DNA of 64,000 nt from the NCBI GenBank assembly GCA_963835295.1, contig CAWIEX010000011.1:186001-250000 (forward strand), in the 5' to 3' direction. Positions 8,756 to 20,053 of the stretch are shown piece by piece; positions within the stretch are counted from its first letter, which is position 1, and each line of letters begins with the position of its first letter. The DNA comes from JAOPZW01 sp963835295 (GTDB lineage: Bacteria; Actinomycetota; Thermoleophilia; Solirubrobacterales; Solirubrobacteraceae). Below the pieces are notes generated by a model. It did not search any database and was not told the origin of the DNA. It saw only the letters and a program-made list of their open reading frames with translations. A program made the position numbers and the translations under genes.

Positions 8756-9964
8756 ATGGCGGTCATAGACCGGTCCTTCGGCGCCTTCGACTTCAACCTG
8801 TTCAACGGCGTCTCGGGCGACTTCTTCTCGGGGACGTTCTGGCTCTTCGTCGTCATCCTGGCCTTCCACGCCCTCGTGAACATCGCCGGCAGCCACCTCG
8901 TGGCGCGCATCAACGGCATCTCGGTTTGGTGGCACGTCCTCGGCGTGGCGGTGATCGTGCTCGTCCTGATCATCGTCCCCGACAAGCACGCCTCGGCGGA
9001 CTTCGTTTTCACCGAGCGCTTCAACAACTCGGGCTTCGGCGGCGGCATGTACTGGTTCTACGTCCTGCCGCTCGGCTTCCTGCTGACCCAGTACACGATC
9101 ACCGGCTTCGACTCGTGCGCCCACATCTCCGAGGAGACCCACGGCGCCGCCGACAACGCCGCCAAGGGCGTGTGGCGCTCGATCTTCTACTCGGCGCTCT
9201 TCGGCTGGGTCGTGCTGCTGGCCATCACCTTCGCCGCCACCAACGTCGACGCCGTCAACAAGGACGCCGCCGGCGGCGCCTACGTCGCCGTGTCGATCCT
9301 CCAGCACGCGCTGGACTCCGGCTGGTTCAAGCTCGTGCTCGTCATCTCGACCGTCGGGCAGCTCTTCTGCGGCGCCGCGTGCCTGACCAGCTCCTCGCGC
9401 ATGTGCTACGCCTTCAGCCGCGACGGCGCCATCCCCGGCTGGCGCATCTGGAGCAAGGTGAGCTCGACGCGCGTCCCGACGAACGCCGTGCTGATCATGG
9501 CCGTGTGCGCCGCGCTCATCACCGTCCCGGCCTACTGGCCGGCGAGCAATGGCGTTCCGGTCGCCTTCTACGCCGTGGTCTCGATCGCGGTGATCGGTCT
9601 CTACATCGCCTACGTGATCCCGATCTATCTGCGCTGGCGGATGGGCGACAGGTTCGAGACGGGTCCCTGGACGCTCGGGCGCAAGTACAAGTGGATGAAC
9701 CCGTTCGCGACCTTGTGGGTCGCGCTGATCACCATCATCTTCATCCTGCCGACGAACCCGGGTGGCGTGCCGTGGAACGACGCGTTCGACTGGAAGCTCG
9801 TCAACTACGCCCCGCTGGTGACCGGCGGCGTGATCCTCGCGGTCGGGATCTGGTGGCTGGTCAGCGCGCGCCACACCTTCACCGGTCCGCGCCACACCAT
9901 CAGCGAGATCGACGCCGAGCTCGGCGAGCCGCACCAGGGCGGCGAGCTCGCGCCGCAGGCGTGA
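8756..9964 (+). CDS. APC-family amino-acid permease lacking its first ~4 helices
   Basis: This 402-residue membrane protein belongs to the amino acid/polyamine/organocation superfamily. Recognisable parts are SVWWHVLGVAVIV, the substrate-region helix TQYTITGFDSCAHISEETH (helix 6 of the fold) and LTSSSRMCYAFSRDGAIPGW. Full-length relatives have about 510 residues and begin with the helix 1 motif around FSNFAVSFSIISIL. All of that, roughly 130 residues, is absent here. The gene nevertheless has a strong promoter and the ribosome binding site GGAGGAG, and it reads MAVIDRS and then passes straight into mid-protein sequence (FGAFDFNLF). This suggests an in-frame deletion or an assembly collapse. 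Without helix 1 transport is unlikely. Eight bases separate it from the aldehyde dehydrogenase gene. Confidence 0.8.
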   Translation: MAVIDRSFGAFDFNLFNGVSGDFFSGTFWLFVVILAFHALVNIAGSHLVARINGISVWWHVLGVAVIVLVLIIVPDKHASADFVFTERFNNSGFGGGMYWFYVLPLGFLLTQYTITGFDSCAHISEETHGAADNAAKGVWRSIFYSALFGWVVLLAITFAATNVDAVNKDAAGGAYVAVSILQHALDSGWFKLVLVISTVGQLFCGAACLTSSSRMCYAFSRDGAIPGWRIWSKVSSTRVPTNAVLIMAVCAALITVPAYWPASNGVPVAFYAVVSIAVIGLYIAYVIPIYLRWRMGDRFETGPWTLGRKYKWMNPFATLWVALITIIFILPTNPGGVPWNDAFDWKLVNYAPLVTGGVILAVGIWWLVSARHTFTGPRHTISEIDAELGEPHQGGELAPQA

Positions 9965-9971
9965 CAGCGCG

Positions 9972-11336
9972 GTGGCCCTCCAGGTCATCGAGCCGGCAAC
10001 CGAGGAGATCCTGGCCGAGGTACAGCGCGCGACCGAAGCCGACGTCGACGCAGCGGTCGCGCGGGCCAAGGCCGCCTTCCCCGCCTGGCGGGCGGTGGCC
10101 CCGGGCGATCGCGCCCGCCTGCTGCACCGGCTGGCCGACATCCTCGGCGAGCATCACGAGGAGCTCGCGGTCCTCGAGGCGCGCAACGCGGGCAAGCCGA
10201 TCGGCGACGCGCGCGGCGAGATGGGCATGGTGGCCGACACCTTCCGCTATTACGCGGGGGCGCCCGAGCGCCTGCTGGGCGACACCATCCCGGTGGCCGG
10301 TGGCGTCGGGTTCACCGTGCGCGAGCCGCTCGGCGTGGTCGGCCTCATCACGCCGTGGAACTTCCCGCTGACCATCGCCTCGTGGAAGATGGCCCCGGCG
10401 CTGGCGGCCGGCAACACAGTGGTGCTCAAGCCGGCCGAGCTCACGCCGCTCACCGCCCTGCGCTTCGCCGAGCTCGCGCTCGAGGCCGGCCTGCCCGAGG
10501 GCGTGGTCGAGGTGGTGGCCGGGCCGGGCCGCGAGTGCGGCCAGCGCCTCGTCGAGCACCCCGACGTCGCCAAGATCGCCTTCACCGGCTCGACCGAGGT
10601 CGGGCGCTCGATCGCCGCGGGCGCGGCGGCGACGATCAAGCGGGTCACGCTCGAGCTGGGCGGCAAGAGCGCGAACGTCGTGTTCGCCGATGCCGACCTC
10701 GAGCAGGCGGCGGCGATGGCGCCGCTGGCGGTGTTCGGCAACGCCGGCCAGGACTGCTGCGCGCGCTCGCGGATCCTCGTGGAGCGCAACGCGCTCGATC
10801 GCTTCATGGAGGCGCTCGAGGAGGCGGTCGGCGCCCTGCGCGTCGGCGATCCGCTCGACGACGAGACGCAGATGGGCCCGCTCATCAGCGCCGCCCAGCG
10901 CGAGCAGGTGGCCTCCTTCGTCGACGATGACGCGCCCGTGGCCATCCGGGGCGAGGCGCCCGACGGGCCGGGATTCTGGTTCCCTGCCACCGTTCTGTGT
11001 CCCGTCAGCAACGACGACCGCGCCGCCCGCGAGGAGATCTTCGGCCCGGTGGCCGCGGTCATCCCCTTCCGCGACGAGGCCGAGGCGGTGGCGCTGGCCA
11101 ACGACACCATCTACGGCCTCTCGGGCTCGGTGTGGACGCGCGACGGGGCCAAGGCCCTGCGCGTGGCGCGGGCCATCGAGACGGGCGTGATCTCGATAAA
11201 CTCCAATACCTCGGTGCGCGTGTCGACGCCGTTCGGCGGCTTCAAGCAGTCCGGCTACGGGCGCGAGCTGGGTCCGCACGCGACCGACGCCTACACCGAG
11301 GTGAAGACCGTCTACTACGCCACCGAGGCGCGCTGA
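9972..11336 (+). CDS. NAD(P)-dependent aldehyde dehydrogenase
   Basis: This 454-residue enzyme is a classical aldehyde dehydrogenase. The cofactor-site motif is GLITPWNFPLTIASWKM, the general base lies in LELGGKSANVV and the catalytic Cys in GNAGQDCCARSR. The C-terminal EEIFGPVAAVIPF and PFGGFKQSGYGRELG are also typical. The start is the GTG at 9972, 7 bases after the permease stop. The end overlaps the SDR start (TGATG), so the two are translationally coupled. Sequence style is closest to betaine-aldehyde and gamma-glutamyl-aminobutyraldehyde dehydrogenases. It would oxidise the aldehyde formed from the amine handled by this cluster; that assignment is inference. Confidence 0.92.
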   Translation: MALQVIEPATEEILAEVQRATEADVDAAVARAKAAFPAWRAVAPGDRARLLHRLADILGEHHEELAVLEARNAGKPIGDARGEMGMVADTFRYYAGAPERLLGDTIPVAGGVGFTVREPLGVVGLITPWNFPLTIASWKMAPALAAGNTVVLKPAELTPLTALRFAELALEAGLPEGVVEVVAGPGRECGQRLVEHPDVAKIAFTGSTEVGRSIAAGAAATIKRVTLELGGKSANVVFADADLEQAAAMAPLAVFGNAGQDCCARSRILVERNALDRFMEALEEAVGALRVGDPLDDETQMGPLISAAQREQVASFVDDDAPVAIRGEAPDGPGFWFPATVLCPVSNDDRAAREEIFGPVAAVIPFRDEAEAVALANDTIYGLSGSVWTRDGAKALRVARAIETGVISINSNTSVRVSTPFGGFKQSGYGRELGPHATDAYTEVKTVYYATEAR

Positions 11337-12082
11337 TGGGCCGCCTGGACGGCAAGGTGTGCGTCATCACGGGCGCCAAGGGCGGCATCGGCGCGGCGAG
11401 CGCCGAACTCTTCGCGCGCGAGGGCGCCACCGTGGTCGGCGTCGACCTCGACGACGACTCCCCGGGCGACCTCGCGCTGGCCTGCGACGTCACCGACGAG
11501 GACACGGTGCGCGACCTCTACGCGCGCGTGCGCGAGCAGTACGGCCACGTCGACGTGCTCTTCAACAACGCGGGCATCTCGCCCAACGACGACGCGTCCG
11601 TGCTCGAGACGAGCTACGAGGCCTGGCAGCGCGTGCAGGACGTCAACCTCAAGTCGGTCTTCCTGTGCTGCAAGTACGGCATCGCCCACCTGCTCGACAA
11701 CGAGCACGGCGGGTCGGTCATCAACACCGCCTCGTTCGTCGCGGTCATGGGCGCCGCGACCTCGCAGATCTCCTACACCGCGAGCAAGGGCGGCGTGCTC
11801 GCCATGTCGCGTGAGCTCGGCGTCGAGTTCGCCCGCCGCGGTGTGCGCGTCAATGCGCTGTGCCCAGGCCCGGTCGACACCCCGCTGTTGCGCGAGCTGT
11901 TCGCCAAGGATCCCGAGAAGGCCGCGCGGCGCCTGGTCCACGTGCCGATCGGGCGCTTCGCCCGGGTCGAGGAGATCGCCGCCGGCGCGCTCTTCCTGGC
12001 CAGCGACGAGTCGTCGTTCGTGACCGCCACGACCTTCCTCGTCGACGGCGGGCTCAGCGGCGCGTACGTCACCCCCGAGTAA
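11336..12082 (+). CDS. SDR family oxidoreductase
   Basis: This 248-residue classical short-chain dehydrogenase has the cofactor motif TGAKGGIGAAS near the N-terminus, NNAG in the fourth strand, the catalytic Ser in NTASFVAVMG and the Tyr/Lys pair in YTASKGG, then the usual NALCPGPVDTPLL and FLVDGGLSGAY ending. The ATG overlaps the aldehyde dehydrogenase stop by one base, placing it last in the permease-ALDH-SDR operon. It probably acts on an alcohol or keto intermediate of the same pathway. The family is certain; the substrate is unknown. Confidence 0.92.
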   Translation: MGRLDGKVCVITGAKGGIGAASAELFAREGATVVGVDLDDDSPGDLALACDVTDEDTVRDLYARVREQYGHVDVLFNNAGISPNDDASVLETSYEAWQRVQDVNLKSVFLCCKYGIAHLLDNEHGGSVINTASFVAVMGAATSQISYTASKGGVLAMSRELGVEFARRGVRVNALCPGPVDTPLLRELFAKDPEKAARRLVHVPIGRFARVEEIAAGALFLASDESSFVTATTFLVDGGLSGAYVTPE

Positions 12083-12146
12083 GCGTCTTACGAGCCGCTT
12101 CGGTTCTCCTTAACCGACGGTCAGTGGGGCGCCGCATCCTCGCTGC

Positions 12147-13121
12147 ATGCCTATCCCCAAGAGCTTGCTCGCCGGTGGCGTCGCAGCGACCCTCGCCGTC
12201 GGCGGGGGCGCCGTCATCGCGCATGAATTCATCGACCACCCATCCTCCGCGGTGGGCACCCAGACCACCGCCTCCGCTCGGCCCATCTCCGCTGACCTCA
12301 ACGCCCGGCAGATCTACGACGCCTCCAAGAACGCCGTCACCTACATCGTCGCCGACACGCCCGAGGGCCAGGCGACGGGCTCGGGCTTCGTCGTCTCCAA
12401 GGACGGCCTCATCGTCACCAACGACCACGTGGTCGATGGCGCCTCGCAGGTCCAGGTCAAGATCGGCACCAGCGACCAGGCCCAGGACGCCACCGTCGTC
12501 GGCGCCGACCCCTCGCGCGACCTCGCGCTGCTGAAGGTCGACGCCACCGATCTCCCGACCCTCTCGCTCGGCGACTCCTCGTCGGTCGGGGTGGGCGACC
12601 CCACCTACGCCATCGGCAACCCCTTCGGCCTCGACCACACGCTGACGACCGGCATCGTCTCGGCGCTGCAGCGCAGCCTCCAGGCGCCCGACGGCGCGAC
12701 CATCTCCGGCGCGATCCAGACCGACGCCGCCCTGAACCCGGGCAACTCCGGCGGCCCGCTGCTCGACTCCAGCGGCAAGGTGATCGGCGTGAACTCGCAG
12801 ATCCAGACCGGCAGCTCGAGCGGCGCCGAGGCCGGCAACGTCGGCATCGGCTTCGCCATCCCGGCCAGCACGGTCAAGTCGTTCATCGCCGAGGCCAAGG
12901 CGGGCAAGCTCGCGCCGCAGGCCCAGCAGCAGCAGGCCAGCCCGTTCGACCAGAGCCAGGGCCAGCAGGATCCCTATGGCCAGAGCCAGCAGGATCCCTA
13001 TGGTCAAGGCCAGCAGGACCCCTATGGCCAGAGCCAGCAGGACCCCTACGGCCAGAGCCAGCAGGACCCGTACGGCCAGAGCCAGGGCCAGCAGGCCGAC
13101 CCCTACGGCTTCGGCGGCTAG
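12147..13121 (+). CDS. HtrA-like serine protease with QDPYGQSQ repeat tail, no PDZ domain
   Basis: This 324-residue S1C-family trypsin-like protease has an N-terminal hydrophobic signal/anchor (LLAGGVAATLAVGGGAVIA), so the protease faces outside. The triad is His in TNDHVVDG (about residue 95), Asp in SRDLALLKVD (about 125) and Ser in LNPGNSGGPL (about 201). HtrA proteins normally carry a C-terminal PDZ domain; here the protease is followed directly by a low-complexity tail of Gln/Asp/Pro/Tyr/Gly repeats (residues 270-322). Its likely role is envelope protein quality control. The gene ends 3 bases before the convergent ilvA gene. Confidence 0.9.
   Translation: MPIPKSLLAGGVAATLAVGGGAVIAHEFIDHPSSAVGTQTTASARPISADLNARQIYDASKNAVTYIVADTPEGQATGSGFVVSKDGLIVTNDHVVDGASQVQVKIGTSDQAQDATVVGADPSRDLALLKVDATDLPTLSLGDSSSVGVGDPTYAIGNPFGLDHTLTTGIVSALQRSLQAPDGATISGAIQTDAALNPGNSGGPLLDSSGKVIGVNSQIQTGSSSGAEAGNVGIGFAIPASTVKSFIAEAKAGKLAPQAQQQQASPFDQSQGQQDPYGQSQQDPYGQGQQDPYGQSQQDPYGQSQQDPYGQSQGQQADPYGFGG
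12951..13112 (+). repeat. in-frame tandem repeat encoding QDPYGQSQ
   Basis: About six imperfect copies of a 24-27-base unit encode QQDPYGQ with short SQ or GQ spacers, ending in ADPYGFGG. Third codon positions vary (tat/tac, ccc/ccg, ggc/ggt) while the amino acids are constant, so the protein repeat has been maintained or recently amplified. Such tails are flexible and may bind cell wall or stick proteins together. Confidence 0.9.
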
Positions 13122-13124
13122 CTC

Positions 13125-14357
13125 CTAGCGCACGACGCGGGCCTCGTAGCCCGCGTCGCGCACCCGCGCGAGCACGTCGTCGGCGTGCTCGCGCCCGCGG
13201 GTCTCGAGCACGAGCTGCACCGCGGTCTCGCGCACGTGGAGGTCGAGCCCCTCGCGCAGATGCTCGACGTCGACGAGATTGGCGCCCGCCTCGGCGACCA
13301 GCACGAGCAGGCGTGCCAGCGAGCCGGGGCGGTCGGGCACGCGCGTGAAGAGCACGAGCCGGCGGCCCGCCTCGCTCTCGTGGCGGCGCGCGATCGACGC
13401 CAGCAGGCCCGCGTCGACGTTGCCGCCGCTGAGCACGACGACCGTCGTGCCGCGCGCGGCGGGCGCGGTCCTGGCGCCGAGCAGCGCGGCCACGCCCACG
13501 GCGCCCGCGCCCTCGACGACGAGCTTGGCCTTCTCCATGAGCAGGACCATCGCATCGGCGACGTCGTCCTCGGGGACCACGACCACGTCGTCGAGCCAGC
13601 GGCGCACGAGGCCGAGAGTCAACTCGCCCGGGCGCTTGACCGCGATCCCGTCGGCGATGGTCAGCCCCGGGGCGACCTCCACGGGCTCGCCGCGGCGCAG
13701 CGACTCGGGATAGGAGGCGACCGTGTCGACCTGCACCCCGACGACCTCGACTTCGGGGCGCGCCGACTTCACCGCGATGGCCACGCCGCTCGCGAGCCCT
13801 CCGCCGCCCACCGGCACCACGACCTTGGCCAGGTCGGGGACGTCGTCGAGCAGCTCGAGGCCGAGCGTGCCCTGCCCGGCCACGACGTCGGGGTCGTCGA
13901 AGGGGTGCACGAAGGCCATGCCCGCCTCGCGCGCGCGCTCCTTGGCCGCCGCCACGCACTCCTCGACCGAGGTGCCGCCGCGGTGCACGACGGCGCCGAG
14001 GTCCTTGCAGCCCTCGGCCTTCGACAGCGGCGCCTCGACCGGCATGAAGACCTCGCACGGCACGCCGCGGGCGCGCGCCGCCTGGGCGAGCGCCCACGCG
14101 TGGTTGCCGGCGCTCCCGCCGGTGACCCCGCGCGCGCACGAGTCGCCGAGCGCGGCGAGCTTGTTGAGCGCGCCACGGATCTTGAACGAGCCGGTGCGCT
14201 GGAGGTTCTCGGCCTTCAGCGCGACCTCGCCGCCGGCGCGCTGCGTGAGGGTCAGCGACGGCAGCACCGGCGTGAGCTTGGCCACGTCGGCGATCGCGTG
14301 GCGTGCGCGCGCGATGTCCTCGGCGGTGACGGTCGCGCTGGCGGGCTCGGTGGCCAT
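13125..14357 (-). CDS. ilvA: threonine dehydratase with C-terminal ACT domain
   Basis: This 410-residue fold-type II PLP enzyme deaminates threonine to 2-oxobutyrate. The PLP lysine is K59 in RTGSFKIRGALN, the phosphate cup is SAGNHAWALA and the glycine-rich VPVGGGGLASG follows. Residues from about 325 on form a single ACT domain (TRVPDRPGSLARLLVLVAEAG), as in short biodegradative/biosynthetic enzymes of about 400 residues. The gene lies 12 bases downstream of ridA on the same strand. RidA removes the reactive enamine released by this enzyme, so co-expression makes biochemical sense. Confidence 0.93.
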   Translation of the reverse strand: MATEPASATVTAEDIARARHAIADVAKLTPVLPSLTLTQRAGGEVALKAENLQRTGSFKIRGALNKLAALGDSCARGVTGGSAGNHAWALAQAARARGVPCEVFMPVEAPLSKAEGCKDLGAVVHRGGTSVEECVAAAKERAREAGMAFVHPFDDPDVVAGQGTLGLELLDDVPDLAKVVVPVGGGGLASGVAIAVKSARPEVEVVGVQVDTVASYPESLRRGEPVEVAPGLTIADGIAVKRPGELTLGLVRRWLDDVVVVPEDDVADAMVLLMEKAKLVVEGAGAVGVAALLGARTAPAARGTTVVVLSGGNVDAGLLASIARRHESEAGRRLVLFTRVPDRPGSLARLLVLVAEAGANLVDVEHLREGLDLHVRETAVQLVLETRGREHADDVLARVRDAGYEARVVR

Positions 14358-14369
14358 CGGCGCGCGCGG

Positions 14370-14762
14370 CTAGCTGGGCAGGGCGACGATGGCGTCGATC
14401 TCGACCGCGGCGCCCAGCGGCAGCGCCGCGACGCCGATCGTGCTGCGCGCGGGCGGCCCCTCGCCGAAGAAGCTGCCGTAGGCCTCGTTGACCTCGGGGA
14501 ACGTGCTCATGTCGGTGACGTAGATACCCAGGCGGACCGCGTCGGACAGCTCGGCGCCGGCGGCCCGGCAGACGACCCGCAGGTTCTCCAGGCAGCGGCG
14601 CGTCTGATCGCCGATCGAGCCCTCGACGAGCTTGCCGGTCTCGGGGTCGAGCGGGACCTGGCCCGAGCAGTAGAGCACGCCGCCGCTGCGCACCGCGTGG
14701 CTGTAGGGCCCGACGGCGTCAGGCGCGCCGGGAGCGGTGACGGGATCGCGATGGTGAGACAT
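14370..14762 (-). CDS. ridA: RidA-family enamine/imine deaminase
   Basis: This 130-residue Rid protein hydrolyses 2-aminoacrylate and 2-aminocrotonate made by PLP dehydratases. Typical features are AVGPYSHAVRSGGVLYCSGQ at the start of the fold, the conserved Arg in CRAAGAELSDAVRLGIYV, PEVNEAYGSFFGEGPPARST and the ending AAVEIDAIVAL with its conserved Glu. The ATG at 14762 (MSHHRDPV) is preferred; a GTG four codons earlier is possible. It is the first gene of a pair with ilvA, with divergent transcription from the secreted hydrolase. Confidence 0.9.
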   Translation of the reverse strand: MSHHRDPVTAPGAPDAVGPYSHAVRSGGVLYCSGQVPLDPETGKLVEGSIGDQTRRCLENLRVVCRAAGAELSDAVRLGIYVTDMSTFPEVNEAYGSFFGEGPPARSTIGVAALPLGAAVEIDAIVALPS

Positions 14763-14824
14763 GCGTCCGGACACTAGTGAGCGGGCGGCTCCACCCGCTC
14801 CACGGTCGACTACCCTGCCCCACC

Positions 14825-16734
14825 ATGCGCGCCCGGTCCACCCTCGCCGCTCTCGCGGCCGTCGTCACGACCCTCGTCCTCGCTCCGGGCGCCCACGCGG
14901 CCATCGCCTACGCGCCGTGCCAGCCCGCCGGCTTTCAGTGCGGGCAGCTCGCGGTCCCGCTCGACCGCACCGGCGCGGTCCCGGGCACCTTGACGCTCAA
15001 CGTCAAGCGCGTGGTCGCCGCGAGCAACCCGACCGCCACCGCGGTCGTCGCGCTGGCCGGCGGCCCGGGCCAGGCGGCGATCCCCGTCGCCACCGAGTTC
15101 GCCTCGATCCTCGGCCCCTCGCTGGCCACCCGCGACCTGCTCGTCTACGACCAGCGCGGCACCGGGAGCTCGGGCCGCCTCACCTGCCCGGCCTTCGACC
15201 GCGGCGTCGGGTCGATCGTCGACGCCGCCGCGGCGTGCGCCAATCAGCTCGGGCCGCCGCGCGGGTTCTACCGCACCGCCGATTCGGTCGACGACATCGA
15301 GACCCTACGCGTCGAGTCCGGCTACCAGAAGCTCGTGCTCTTCGGCGTCTCGTACGGGACCAAGGTCGCCCTCGACTACGCGGCCAAGTACCCGGCCAAT
15401 GTCGAGTCGCTGGTGCTGGACTCGGTCGTCCCGCCCGAGGGCTCGGACGTCCTCAACGTCTCGACCTTCAAGACCATGCCGCGCGCGCTCGGCGAGCTGT
15501 GCGGCAACGGCGCCTGCAGCGGCATCTCCACCAGCGTCGGCCACGACCTGTTCAACCTCGTGCACAAGGTCGGGCGCAAGAAGATCAAGGGCAAGGTCAA
15601 CACGCCGGGCGGGAGCAGCCTCACGGTGACTCTCGACCAGGACGGGGTGCTCGACATCCTGCTCGCCGGGGACCTGAACCCGACGCTGCGCTCGGAGCTC
15701 CCGGGCGCGATGCGCAGCGCGATCCGCGACGACAACCGCCCGCTGCTGCGCCTGCTGCTGCGCGCCAAGGGCCTGACGGGGATCCCCGACGCCCGCAAGC
15801 AGGGCCCGCTCGACGAGGCCGACTCCGACGCCCTCTTCGCCGCCACGCGCTGCGAGGAGTCCTTCTTCCCGTGGGATCGCGCCGCGGGGCCCCAACAGCG
15901 CGCCGGCCAGGCGGTGGCGGCTGCCCGGGCGCACCCGGCGACCGACTACCAGCCCTTCAACTACAAGGTCGCGCTGCGCAGCGAGGCCGTCCCGGTGTGC
16001 GTGGCGTGGCCGAACGCCAGCCCGCCGCCGGCGCCGCCCACGCCGCTCCCGGCCGTGCCCACGCTCATCCTCTCGGGCGGCTTCGACCTGCGCACCCCGC
16101 GCGAGGACGCCGCCAGCGTGGCCGCGCGGATCCCGGGCGCCCAGCTCGTCGCCGTGCCCTTCACCGGCCACTCGGTCGTCACCAGCGACCTGAGCGACTG
16201 CGCCAAGAACGCGATGGCCGCCTTCTTCGCGGGCCAGCCGGCGGCGCAGTGCCCGACCGTCAAGCAGGTCATCGCGCCCTCCCCCATCGCCCCCACGCGC
16301 CTGGCCAAGGTGCACGGGCGCACGCAGGCGCTCAAGACCGTCGCCGCGGTCACGGCCACCGTCCGCGACGTCCGCCTGCAGTTCCTGGGCGACGAGATCG
16401 CCGCCGGGCGCGCGACGCCGGTCGGCGCCAAGGTCGGCGGCCTGCGCTCAGGCCACGCGACCGCTACCTCGCGCGGCTTCAACCTGCGCCACGTCGAGCT
16501 CGTGCCCGGCGTCGTGGTCAACGGCTTCATCCCGGCCGAGCCCGGCACCGCGACGCTGAGCATCAGCGGCCGCTCGGCTCCGCACGGCAAGCTGACCTAC
16601 CACCCCGACGGCTCCGTCACCGGCCGCCTGGGCGGGCGCAAGGTCTCGGCGCGGGCCGCGCGCGCGGCGCAGGCGGTGAGCCGCCCGCTGCCCGTCAAGC
16701 TGCCCCGCTACCGCCGCCTCCTACAGTTGGGCTG

Positions 16735-16735
<1 letters not shown>
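14825..16735 (+). CDS. secreted alpha/beta hydrolase of the TAP-like (SlpD/E) peptidase group
   Basis: This 636-residue protein has a signal peptide (LAALAAVVTTLVLAPGAHAA, cleaved near residue 24). The alpha/beta-hydrolase fold shows an HGGPG-like oxyanion loop (LAGGPGQAA), the nucleophile in FGVSYGTKVALDYA (about residue 176), an acid in GGFDLRTP and the His in FTGHSVVTSD, all in the order of actinomycete tripeptidyl aminopeptidases and their homologues. About 140 extra residues follow the catalytic part, rich in Ala/Gly/Val and probably a beta domain. It is likely an extracellular peptidase or esterase. Its stop overlaps the start of the next gene (TGATG). Confidence 0.88.
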
Positions 16736-18704
<1,969 letters not shown>

Positions 18705-19925
18705 CGCAGACGCGCAACGCCTGCGGCCCTTCGATGCCGGCCAGCGGGCTCCAGACGACCTCGCGCTCGGCGTCGCGCGCGAGGTCGGGCGCCCGGTCAA
18801 GCAGCGCGCGCAGCGCGATCGCGGCCTGCACCCGCGCCAGCCCGGCGCCAATGCAGCTGTGCGCACCGTGCCCGAAGCCGAGCGCGCCGGCCTGCCGGCG
18901 CGCGACGTCGAAGCGGTCGGGATCGGGGAAGCGCTGCAGGTCGCGGTTGGCCGCCGCGAGGCTGAGCTGGACCGTGTGCCCGGGCTCGATGCGATGGCCG
19001 CGCATCACGATCGGCTCGAGCGCGATGCGCGTGGCGAGCGACGCGGGCGGCAGGTAGCGCAGCGTCTCGCCCAGCGCTCCGGCCAGCAGGCCCGGGTCGG
19101 CAGCCAGCCGCGCGCGCTGATCCGGGTGGTCCAGCAGCAGCCACACGCTGTTGGCCACCAGCTGCGCCACGGCGGCCTGGCCGGTGAGGTAGGGCAGCGC
19201 GAGGTTGCCGACGGCCTCGTCGCCGAGCTCATGGCCACCGCGCTGCGCGGTCCGCGCAGCGAGGCCGAGGAACCCGCCGCCGGTCTCGGCCGGCCCGGTC
19301 CCGAGCAGCTCGTGGGCGTAGGCCACCATCTCGGCGGCGCTCGAGGCCATCGCGGCGGCGCGCTGCGCCGTGATCGCGGTGTCGTTGAAGAAGGCCACGA
19401 TGTCGATCGCCCAGCGCATGAGCCGGTCGCTGTGCGTGCGATCGACGCCCAGGAAGTCCGCCAGCGCGAGGCCGGCATGAGCGAAGGCGTAGTCAGAGAC
19501 GACGTCGAAGCGCTCGCGGGCGAGGAGGTCGTCGAGCAGCTCGTGCGCCGCGGCGGCGCTGGCGGCCTCGGCGCGGCGCCCGACGGCCTCGCGCAGGCCC
19601 GCGTGGAGCACCGGGCGCAGCCAGTCGTAGTCGCTGCCCTCCGGGCTGATGATCCACGGCGCGTGGCGACGCACCGCCTCGACCGCGCTCGGTGCCGCGC
19701 GGTCGGCGAAGCGGTGCATGCGGTCGTTGGTCAGCCGACGGTCCGACAGGCCCGCGAGCACGTCGTCGTAGGCGAAGACGAACCACTGGCTCGTCGCATG
19801 GTCGAACACGACGGGCTCGTGCTCGCGATGACGTGCGTGGCTCACCCCACGGAGATCTAGTGACTGGACGTTGAGCGCTCAAGGCACAGCCTCGTCCCTC
19901 GGTGGGCGATGCGAATCGGTGGCGC

Positions 19926-19968
19926 GGGGCCGCCCGGCGGCGTTCTGGGTGGCCGCCGGGCGGGCCCC
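19926..19968 (-). terminator. strong hairpin downstream of glnA
   Basis: A perfect 10-base-pair stem (GCCCGGCGGC at 19932-19941 with GCCGCCGGGC at 19952-19961) is extended by six more pairs (19926-19931 with 19963-19968) past a single bulged G. There is no T-run, as is usual in actinobacteria. It lies about 85 bases beyond the glnA stop in glnA's direction and before nothing else on that strand until the P450 gene. Confidence 0.6.
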
Positions 19969-20053
19969 ACGCGCGCGGCTCCACCCCCCGGGGTGCCGCG
20001 TACGGTGAGGACGCGACGACACTACCGCAGTTGCGCAGAGATTTTTAGCGGCG

